Assembly (NCBI RefSeq): GCF_014191425.1
Contig: NZ_JACHWP010000004.1
Coordinates: 1 to 64,000, forward strand
DNA length: 64,000 nucleotides
Origin: Helcobacillus massiliensis
Lineage (GTDB): Bacteria; Actinomycetota; Actinomycetes; Actinomycetales; Dermabacteraceae
Reading direction: 5' to 3'
The notes beneath the pieces were generated by a model. That model ran no database searches and was not told where the DNA came from. It saw nothing but the letters and a program-made list of their open reading frames with translations. The position numbers and the translations under genes were made by a program. Within the stretch, counting starts at the first letter, position 1; each line of letters starts with the position of its first letter. Shown piece after piece: positions 26,303 through 36,501 of the stretch.

Positions 26303-27100
26303 ATGGCCCTCGTGGTCCAGAAGTACGGCGGGTCGTCCGTAGAGGACGCCACCGCGATCAAGCGAGTCGCTGCGAGGATCGCCAAGTACTCCAAGGCCGG
26401 TCATGAAGTGGTCGTCGTGGTCTCCGCCATGGGCGACACCACCGATGAGCTCATCGACCTCGCCGAAGAGGTCACCCCCACCCCGCCGCCGCGCGAACTC
26501 GACATGCTGCTGACCGCCGGCGAGCGCATCTCCATGGCCGTGCTGTCCATGGCGCTGAACAACCTCGGCATCTCCGCCCACGCCTACACCGGGTCCCAGG
26601 CCGGTGTCATCACCGACGACTCCCACGGCTCCGCCCGCATCATCGACGTCACCCCCGGCCGCATCCGCAGCGCCCTCGACCAGGGCCATGTCGCCATCGT
26701 CGCCGGCTTCCAGGGCGTCTCCCACAGCGCCAAGGAGATCACCACCCTCGGCCGCGGCGGCTCCGACACCACCGCGGTCGCGCTCGCCGCCGCCCTCGGC
26801 GCCGACGTCTGCGAGATCTACTCCGACGTGGACGGCGTCTTCACCGCCGACCCCCGCATCGTCCCCACCGCCCGCCGCATCCCCGAGCTCTCCGCCGAGG
26901 AGATGCTGGAGATGGCCGCCAGCGGCGCCAAGATCCTGATGCTGCGCTGCGTGGAGTACGCGCGCCGCTTCGGCGTGCCGCTGCACGTGCGCTCCAGCTA
27001 CAGCGGGAAGATCGGCACCATCATCTGCGATGACTCGGACCGCGACTTCCCCGTGGACCCGATCATCACCCGTAAGCAGCAGGCCGCCGCCGCCCACTGA
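26303..27100 (+). CDS. lysC: Aspartokinase, catalytic domain only
   Basis: 265 residues, against about 420 for the usual actinobacterial LysC. Start [15 protein letters not shown] with GAAGGAG upstream. The amino-acid-kinase domain appears complete: [51 protein letters not shown], and [15 protein letters not shown]. It stops after [19 protein letters not shown]...VDPIITRK, exactly where the ACT domains should begin. Those domains are encoded by the next gene, 25 bases downstream and in a different frame. It phosphorylates aspartate, the first step to lysine, threonine, methionine and diaminopimelate. Feedback control would need association with the separate ACT protein. Confidence 0.93.
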   Translation: MALVVQKYGGSSVEDATAIKRVAARIAKYSKAGHEVVVVVSAMGDTTDELIDLAEEVTPTPPPRELDMLLTAGERISMAVLSMALNNLGISAHAYTGSQAGVITDDSHGSARIIDVTPGRIRSALDQGHVAIVAGFQGVSHSAKEITTLGRGGSDTTAVALAAALGADVCEIYSDVDGVFTADPRIVPTARRIPELSAEEMLEMAASGAKILMLRCVEYARRFGVPLHVRSSYSGKIGTIICDDSDRDFPVDPIITRKQQAAAAH

Positions 27101-27125
27101 ACGACCAGATCGAGGAGAACAGTCC

Positions 27126-28726
<1,601 letters not shown>

Positions 28727-28825
28727 CCGACACTGCACATGTCCGAATCCGACTCTTCAGGGCCTGTCATACCCCTGACTGGGCACAGCGGATTCACCTC
28801 TCCCACCACCCACTGGAGGTATCCC

Positions 28826-29470
28826 ATGTCCACGCCGAGCACCACCCGGGCGCCGATGCGCACCCGCCGCCGCGAACAGGCGCGTCCGCGCGTCAACCTG
28901 ACCAAGGCCCGCGGCGAACAGACCCGTGAACTGATCCTGACCGAAGCCACCGCCCTGTTCGCGGTCTACGGATACCGCGGCACGTCACTGCGGGACATCT
29001 CCGAGCGCGTGGGCATCTCCCACCCGGGCATGCTGCACCACTTCCCGCACAAGGAGTCCCTGCTGCTGGCGGTCATCGACCGCGCCGGCCAGGGGTACCT
29101 GCAGGTCGTGAAGGACTTCTGCAACTGCAACTCCTTCGAGGAGATCAAGGCGTGGCAGTCCTCCGTGACGGTCGAAGCCACCCTCGTCTCCGTCCTCATG
29201 GCGGAGATCGTGGACGAAGAGCACCCGGGCCGTGAGCCCCTGCTGGAGCAGCGCGCCCAGGTGGAGTCGATCGTCACCGACTACTTCCGATACGTGCAGT
29301 CCCGCGGCGACCTCGCCGACGGCGTCACACCGGACTTCGCCGCCCGCATGCTCGTGGTGCACTGGATGGGAGCGTTCCTGCGCGAGCGCCTCACCGGCGA
29401 CCAGCTCTATGACGATGACCTCGGCCAATGCCTGCGCATGCTGATGCCTCGCCTGCGTGAGCAGGACTGA
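28826..29470 (+). CDS. TetR/AcrR family transcriptional regulator
   Basis: 214 residues from ATG 28826 with GGAGG 6 bases upstream. The N-terminal helix-turn-helix is typical: TRELILTEATALFAVYGYRGTSLRDISERVGIS, continuing GMLHHFPHKESLLLAVIDRAG (residue runs shown in parts of a single domain, about residues 33-85). Confidence 0.88.
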   Translation: MSTPSTTRAPMRTRRREQARPRVNLTKARGEQTRELILTEATALFAVYGYRGTSLRDISERVGISHPGMLHHFPHKESLLLAVIDRAGQGYLQVVKDFCNCNSFEEIKAWQSSVTVEATLVSVLMAEIVDEEHPGREPLLEQRAQVESIVTDYFRYVQSRGDLADGVTPDFAARMLVVHWMGAFLRERLTGDQLYDDDLGQCLRMLMPRLREQD

Positions 29471-29518
29471 CCCATTCGAGTTCGGCCAGGGGTGCTGCCG
29501 ACAACGGTGAATCAGGGG

Positions 29519-29541
29519 CAGGCTCGCCTGCGCTGAGCCTG
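29519..29541 (+). terminator. Possible terminator after the TetR-type regulator gene
   Basis: CAGGCTC/GAGCCTG 7-bp stem with a 9-base loop, 49 bases after the stop codon. It has no T-run. Confidence 0.35.
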
Positions 29542-29650
29542 AAGCTCCGGCGCCCGATGTGCTGCGGTTATTCCGCTGTCGCGTGAGCGCGTGCCGCCCT
29601 GGAAGAGCAGGCTCAGATGAGGAATCCGCACGATTTCACCTGCCACGCGG

Positions 29651-29656
29651 TAGGCT
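29651..29656 (+). promoter_or_regulatory. -10 box for leaderless rmlA mRNA
   Basis: TAGGCT ends 6 bases before ATG 29663. Confidence 0.5.
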
Positions 29657-29662
29657 GGTCGC

Positions 29663-31584
<1,922 letters not shown>

Positions 31585-31624
31585 CCCCCGGTCCTCAGCC
31601 CGCAATCGACGAGAAGGAGACGCC

Positions 31625-33139
31625 GTGGCGAAGCCGCTGAGCGTGCACACCACCCCCATCCCCGGCCTGCTCGTGCTCGACCTGCCCGTCCACGGCGATG
31701 CCCGCGGCTGGTTCAAGGAGAACTGGCAGCGCGAGAAGATGACCGCGCTCGGCCTGCCCGACTTCGGGCCCGTGCAGAACAACATCTCCTTCAACCAGGA
31801 GGTGGGCGTCACCCGCGGCATCCACGCCGAACCGTGGGACAAGTTCATCTCGGTGGCGACCGGCCGCGTGTTCGGCGCCTGGGTGGACCTGCGAGAGGGC
31901 GACAGCTTCGGCGCCGTCCACACCCAGGAGATCACCCCCGATATCGCGGTGTTCGTGCCCGCCGGGGTCGGCAACTCCTTCCAGACCCTCGAGGCGCCCG
32001 CCGCCTACACCTACCTCGTCAACGACCACTGGTCCGAACAGGCACAGGCCGAGTACACCTTCCTCAACCTCGCCGACCCCACCGCCGCGATCGACTGGCC
32101 GATCCCGCTCGAGGACGCGGAGCTGTCCGAGAAGGACCGTGCCCACCCGATGCTCGAGGACGTCACCCCCATGCGGCCCAGCGGCCCCGCCGCCGCCCCG
32201 GCTGCCCCCGGCGCACCCGTCGGCGCGCAGGCCGGCCGGCCTGGTGGGGGAGGGGCCGACGGGTCCGTGCTCGTCATCGGTGCGAGCGGCCAGCTCGGTC
32301 GGGCACTGCGCGAGACATGGGCCGATGGTCGCCGGGCCGCCGAGGGGGCCGACGGGGCCCGCCGTGACGCCCGCTTCGTCACCCGCGACGAGCTCGACCT
32401 CGCCGACGTCGATGCGATCCGCGCCCTCGACTTCACCCCCTTCTCCGTGGTGGTCAACGCCGCCGCCTACACCGCGGTGGACGCCGCCGAGACCCCGGAG
32501 GGCCGGGCAGCCGCGTGGGCCGTCAACGCCCGCGGGGTCGCGGAGCTCGCCGCCGCAGTGGACCGCGCCGGGGGAGTGCTCGTGCACGTCTCCACCGACT
32601 ACGTATTCGACGGCACCGCCGAGCTCATCAGTGAGGACGACCCCGTCGGCCCCCTGGGGGTGTACGGGCAGTCGAAGGCCGCCGGTGACGCCGCCGTCAG
32701 CGCAACCGCGCGGCACTACCTGCTGCGCACCTCGTGGGTGGTGGGCGACGGCGCGAACTTCGTGCGCACCATGGCGTCGCTGGCGGAGAAGGGCGTGGAC
32801 CCGTGCGTGGTGGATGACCAGTACGGTCGCCTCACGTTCACCACGGAGATCGTCCGCGCGATCGACCACCTGCTGACGACCGGCGCCCAGTACGGGACGT
32901 ACAACGTGTCCTGCGGCGGCCGGGCCGCCACCTGGTGCGAGGTGGCGCGCCGCGTGTTCGAGCTGACCGGCCACGATCCCGCCCGGGTGTCCGGGACGAG
33001 CACGACCGAGTACTTCGCCTCGAAACCGGGCGCGGCGCCGCGCCCCCTGAACTCCGTGTTCGACCTCAGCCGGCTCGAAGCGAGCGGCTTCGAGCCCCGC
33101 GACCAGTGGGCGGCGCTCGCCCAGTACCTGCAGGGCTGA
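31625..33139 (+). CDS. Bifunctional dTDP-4-dehydrorhamnose 3,5-epimerase/reductase (RmlC-RmlD fusion)
   Basis: 504 residues. The N-terminal third is an RmlC cupin: GDARGWFKENW, NNISFNQEVGVTRGIHAEPWDKF, GAWVDLREGDSF. A Pro/Ala/Gly linker (about residues 183-215) holds two copies of the GCCGACGGGT motif in opposite orientations. The C-terminal part is RmlD: VLVIGASGQLGRAL, VVVNAAAYTAVDAAE, HVSTDYVFDG, YGQSKAAGD. It performs the last two steps to dTDP-L-rhamnose in one polypeptide. GAGAAGGAGA precedes the GTG start. Confidence 0.93.
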   Translation: MAKPLSVHTTPIPGLLVLDLPVHGDARGWFKENWQREKMTALGLPDFGPVQNNISFNQEVGVTRGIHAEPWDKFISVATGRVFGAWVDLREGDSFGAVHTQEITPDIAVFVPAGVGNSFQTLEAPAAYTYLVNDHWSEQAQAEYTFLNLADPTAAIDWPIPLEDAELSEKDRAHPMLEDVTPMRPSGPAAAPAAPGAPVGAQAGRPGGGGADGSVLVIGASGQLGRALRETWADGRRAAEGADGARRDARFVTRDELDLADVDAIRALDFTPFSVVVNAAAYTAVDAAETPEGRAAAWAVNARGVAELAAAVDRAGGVLVHVSTDYVFDGTAELISEDDPVGPLGVYGQSKAAGDAAVSATARHYLLRTSWVVGDGANFVRTMASLAEKGVDPCVVDDQYGRLTFTTEIVRAIDHLLTTGAQYGTYNVSCGGRAATWCEVARRVFELTGHDPARVSGTSTTEYFASKPGAAPRPLNSVFDLSRLEASGFEPRDQWAALAQYLQG

Positions 33140-33194
33140 GGGGCTCGACGGGCTCACCCTGCCTCACGCCATCACTTACCCACATTCTGAACTG

Positions 33195-33206
33195 GAACGC
33201 TTGTTC
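33195..33206. promoter_or_regulatory. LexA/SOS-type box
   Basis: GAAC-GCTT-GTTC matches the Gram-positive SOS box core GAACN4GTTC exactly and overlaps the -35 hexamer of the next promoter, a position where LexA would block RNA polymerase. Confidence 0.6.
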
Positions 33207-33229
33207 TACTGCGTGGGGGTGGGTAGTCT
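33201..33229 (+). promoter_or_regulatory. Promoter of the ImmA/IrrE gene pair
   Basis: TTGTTC (33201-33206), 17-base spacer, TAGTCT (33224-33229). Transcription would start near 33236, about 38 bases before the ATG. Confidence 0.6.
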
Positions 33230-33273
33230 GGCGACAGTGGACAGGCACTGAGCCATAGGTCAAGGGGGAAGAG

Positions 33274-33789
33274 ATGCTCGTTTATGAGTCGGCTCGCCGA
33301 GAAGCACAGCGACTTCTCGACGATCACTGGGACGGCAACCTTCCAGTGAGCCTTGACGTAATGACCCTCGCCGTCAGCGCCTCCAAGTACGAGACGTCGA
33401 TGGGCGCGGGCCTGTCTGGACTCGTCTCGAAGGAACGCGACAAGCAGCCCATCATCGCGCTCAACAGCGATGAGTCCGCGCCTCGGAGACGCTTCACCTG
33501 GGCCCACGAAATCGGCCACATCGTCGAGCGTGACCGGGTGGCGCATGACCGTGACTACTCCTTCACAGAGGCGCGCGGGCAGAAGTATGACCTGCATGAG
33601 TTCTTCGCCGATGAGTTCGCGGGTGCTCTTCTCATGCCGCAGAGCGACATCCTGTCCATGTCTGCCCGTGGTTTGTCAAACCAACACATGGCCGAAACGT
33701 TCGGAGTCTCCAGGGCTGCCGTCGCCAAGCGACTCGAGAGTTTGGCGAAGACAGGAATTGTCCCGACATCGGTGAGTTTGGCGGACTGA
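33274..33789 (+). CDS. ImmA/IrrE family metallopeptidase
   Basis: 171 residues. Zinc-peptidase motif HEIGH at about residues 78-82 and the downstream ADEFAGALLMP with the third ligand Glu are typical of ImmA/IrrE proteins, which cleave repressors (ImmR in ICEBs1, DdrO in Deinococcus). The C-terminal part (HMAETFGVSRAAVAKRLESL) resembles a short helix-turn-helix. GGGGGAAGAG precedes the ATG. A small membrane-protein gene follows after 17 bases. The promoter overlaps a LexA-type box, so DNA damage is a likely inducer. Codon use is less G/C-biased than in the flanking genes, suggesting transfer. No adjacent repressor target is seen. Confidence 0.85.
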   Translation: MLVYESARREAQRLLDDHWDGNLPVSLDVMTLAVSASKYETSMGAGLSGLVSKERDKQPIIALNSDESAPRRRFTWAHEIGHIVERDRVAHDRDYSFTEARGQKYDLHEFFADEFAGALLMPQSDILSMSARGLSNQHMAETFGVSRAAVAKRLESLAKTGIVPTSVSLAD

Positions 33790-33806
33790 AGGACGCGGAG
33801 GGGGAT

Positions 33807-34160
33807 ATGAGCAAAGGCGAAGACACGCACGGACATTTCGCCGAAAAGGTCGATGTACTTGAGCAGGCTCCCGTCGATCCTATGACCAGCGGTGTCGACC
33901 TGACAGCGGAGCTGGCGATGCGTGAGCGCATTGCCAATACCCAGCGCAAGATCCTTTTCTGGTTCGTTCTCGGGACCATTGGGCTGTCGCTGGTGAGCGT
34001 TGTGGCGTTCGTGGCGCTCCTGGGGCGCGGCTTCCTCGATGTCCATCACACGGTGGCTGCCGTATTCGTGTCCGCAAACTCGATCCAGAGCTTCGTTCTT
34101 GCGGCGGTCCTCGCCCGTGGGCTCTTCGGTGACCCGGACCGCCGAATTGTACGGAAATAG
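33807..34160 (+). CDS. Small two-helix membrane protein paired with ImmA/IrrE
   Basis: 117 residues, family not recognised. A hydrophilic, acidic N-terminal 50 residues are followed by two transmembrane helices (ILFWFVLGTIGLSLVSVVAF and AAVFVSANSIQSFVLAAVLA) with a short loop, and a basic C-terminus. GGAGGGGG lies before the ATG. It is cotranscribed with the peptidase gene. It could be the substrate, membrane anchor or effector of the peptidase, which is inference from pairing only. Confidence 0.75.
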   Translation: MSKGEDTHGHFAEKVDVLEQAPVDPMTSGVDLTAELAMRERIANTQRKILFWFVLGTIGLSLVSVVAFVALLGRGFLDVHHTVAAVFVSANSIQSFVLAAVLARGLFGDPDRRIVRK

Positions 34161-34246
34161 CTGGGCGCCGGGCTCACCGATTCACGGCTCACCCGTCGCA
34201 ACGCGCGGGTAGACTCAGCCGCACCGCACCCAGTGAAGGAGCCGCC

Positions 34247-35317
34247 GTGGACACTGCCGATCACGCCCCGCTGAGCGAGGCGGACGCCGCCTGGGTGCAC
34301 ACCCTCACCACCGACCTCACCGGCGAGGTGGAGAAGGTCATCGAAGGCAAGCACGCCGCCGTCCGCTCCATCATCCACTGTCTGCTGGCCGCCGGACACG
34401 TGCTCATCGAAGACGTCCCCGGAGTCGGCAAGACCATGCTCGCCCGGGCGCTCGCCACCGCGCTCGACGCCACCGCCCAGCGCCTTCAGTTCACCCCCGA
34501 CCTCCTGCCCGGGGACATCACCGGTGCCAGCATCTTCAACCAGGCCACCCGCGACTTCGAGTTCCGCCCCGGCGCCGTGTTCACCCACATCCTCCTGGCC
34601 GACGAGATCAACCGCGCCTCCGCCAAGACCCAGTCCGCGCTCCTCGAAGCCATGGAAGAGCACGCCGTCACCGTGGACGGCACCACCCACCGCCTCGACG
34701 ACCCGTTCATGGTGATGGCCACCGCCAACCCCGTGGAGATGGCCGGCACGTTCGACCTCCCCGAAGCGCAGCGCGACCGCTTCCTCATGCGCCTGTCCCT
34801 CGGCTACCCCGACCCGGGCAGCGAACTGCGCATGCTGCGCACCCAGACCACCAGCGGCCCCCGCGCCGACAGCCCCCTGCAGCGCGTCCGGCCCATCGCC
34901 ACCACCACCGACATCGCCCGCGCGCTCGCCCTGGTGTGCCGCGCCCACACCTCCGAGGCGCTCCTCGGGTACGTGGTCGCGCTCGCGGATGCCACCCGCC
35001 GCCACAGCGAGATCATCATGGGAGCCTCCCCGCGCGCCGCCGTCCACCTGGTGCGCGCCGCGAAGGCCACCGCCGCCTGCGACGGCCGCACCTACGTCAC
35101 GCCGCAGGACGTCCGGGCGAACCTCACCGAGGTGTGGGCGCACCGGCTGCACCTGGTGCCGTCGGGCCCCGTGGACCATGCCCGCGCCGCCGATATCCTC
35201 GCTGACATCACCGGCACCGTCCCCGTCGCCGGCACCCACGCGGGCCCGGCACCCGTCGGCGCTGCGGCGGCTCAGCCCGCCGCCACGGGCCGTGGGGCGT
35301 CGGCGCCGGAATGCTGA
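34247..35317 (+). CDS. MoxR-family AAA+ ATPase
   Basis: 356 residues from GTG 34247, with AAGGAG upstream. Walker A EDVPGVGKTMLARALA (about residues 55-70), Walker B HILLADEINRASAKTQSALLEAMEE, and sensor ATANPVEMAGTFDLPEAQRDRF. MoxR ATPases act as chaperones for metal insertion or complex assembly and nearly always precede DUF58 and transglutaminase-like genes, as here. The C-terminal tail carries one copy of the CCGWCGG motif (35251-35260) read as PVG. It overlaps the DUF58 gene by 7 bases. Confidence 0.93.
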   Translation: MDTADHAPLSEADAAWVHTLTTDLTGEVEKVIEGKHAAVRSIIHCLLAAGHVLIEDVPGVGKTMLARALATALDATAQRLQFTPDLLPGDITGASIFNQATRDFEFRPGAVFTHILLADEINRASAKTQSALLEAMEEHAVTVDGTTHRLDDPFMVMATANPVEMAGTFDLPEAQRDRFLMRLSLGYPDPGSELRMLRTQTTSGPRADSPLQRVRPIATTTDIARALALVCRAHTSEALLGYVVALADATRRHSEIIMGASPRAAVHLVRAAKATAACDGRTYVTPQDVRANLTEVWAHRLHLVPSGPVDHARAADILADITGTVPVAGTHAGPAPVGAAAAQPAATGRGASAPEC

Positions 35318-36501
35318 CGAAGCGCGGCGCCGGCTGGCTCATCATCGCCGCCGCGCTCTGGATCGGTGGCATCATCACCGCAGTCTCCACCGCCTGGACC
35401 TTCGCCGCCGTCATGCTCGCGGCGTTCGTCGCCTGCGCCGTTCTCACCCAGGTCGTGGTGCGCGCCGCCAACGCCACCCGCACGGTCCGCACACCGCTGC
35501 CGATCCAGCGCGGCGAGGCCGTCACCATCGACGCCGCGGTGCGTCCCCGCTGGCTCACCGGCCTCGTCGGCACCGCCACCAGCGCCGGCATCAGCACTGT
35601 CCAGCGGTTCCATCGCCGCGGCCACCACGAGCTGCCCGTGATCGTGCTGCAGGCCGTGGACCCGCTCGGCCTCACCCGCGCCCGCCGCACCGTGGACGAC
35701 GGCGCCACCATCACCGTGACGCCGCGCCTCCTGGCCCTCGGCCGACTCACCTTCGGCACCGGGGCCGACGGGGACTCCACCGCCTCGGTCCGCACCGGCC
35801 GCGGTGATGCGTCGCCGCTGCCGCGGCCGTCGGAGCCGGGGGACGACATCCGCCGCATCCACTGGAAGGCCACCGCCCGCGCCGGGACGCTGATGAGCCG
35901 GGAGGAGGAGCGCCCCGAATCCACCCGCGTGCTGATCCTCGTCGACACCGCCGGTCCCGCCGTCGACTCCACACCGGGCCCCGCCACCGAAGGCGAGCAG
36001 ACCGAGCAGGCGGAGCGGGCCGAGCAGTCGGAGCAGGTCATGGACGCCGCCGCGTCCCTTGAGCAGGCCCTGCGCACCGAAGGCGCGCACGCGCGCATCA
36101 TCGAGATGCCGGGGGAGAGCAGTGCACCGATCACCGGCGCGCCTGCAGCAGCGATCCCGCCCGTGACCGCTGACCGGGACGCGCTGCTGATCGTCATCAC
36201 CGCCGCGCCCGACGCGGAGACCGGCGCAGCCCGCGCCGACGCGATCACCCGCAGCACCGCCTCCAGGAAGATCCGCACTCTCGTCATTCTGCCCACCGAC
36301 GGCGCCGACGCCGCCCACCAGACCGCGCGCATCGCCGATGCTGCGCGAACGCTGCTGGCTCCGCACCCGTCGCTGGGGGTCTCCGTCGGCCCCGCCGCAG
36401 GCTCGATCGCCGCGCACGCGGCCGCCCCTGCCTCTGCCGCCGCTTCCGCCGCCGCGTCGACGGTCGTCACCACGTCCGCTGTCCGCGAGGTCGGCGCATG
36501 A
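35311..36501 (+). CDS. DUF58 domain protein
   Basis: 396 residues. Two N-terminal membrane helices (WLIIAAALWIGGIITAV and FAAVMLAAFVACAVL) are followed by a beta-rich domain and the DUF58 hallmark GDDIRRIHWKATARAGTLMSREEE at about residues 179-202. A von Willebrand A-like region (VLILVDTAGPAV) follows. It is the central partner of MoxR and transglutaminase-like proteins. The start overlaps the MoxR gene and the end overlaps the next start by 4 bases (36498-36501). Confidence 0.9.
   Translation: MLTKRGAGWLIIAAALWIGGIITAVSTAWTFAAVMLAAFVACAVLTQVVVRAANATRTVRTPLPIQRGEAVTIDAAVRPRWLTGLVGTATSAGISTVQRFHRRGHHELPVIVLQAVDPLGLTRARRTVDDGATITVTPRLLALGRLTFGTGADGDSTASVRTGRGDASPLPRPSEPGDDIRRIHWKATARAGTLMSREEERPESTRVLILVDTAGPAVDSTPGPATEGEQTEQAERAEQSEQVMDAAASLEQALRTEGAHARIIEMPGESSAPITGAPAAAIPPVTADRDALLIVITAAPDAETGAARADAITRSTASRKIRTLVILPTDGADAAHQTARIADAARTLLAPHPSLGVSVGPAAGSIAAHAAAPASAAASAAASTVVTTSAVREVGA

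Noticed and set aside
24169-26394. 741-codon minus-strand open frame
   Set aside because: Antisense to recR, the membrane protein and lysC. Arg/Gln/His-rich composition, no start signal, no domain.
27030-27125. Sequencing frameshift as the cause of the split aspartokinase
   Set aside because: The region before the ACT gene start shows no LysC homology in any frame, and the second gene has its own ribosome-binding site, so a single-base error would not restore a fused protein.
33274-34160. Complete toxin-antitoxin or prophage repressor module
   Set aside because: An ImmA/IrrE peptidase is present, but no Xre/ImmR-type repressor or integrase gene lies nearby, so only a gene pair can be claimed.
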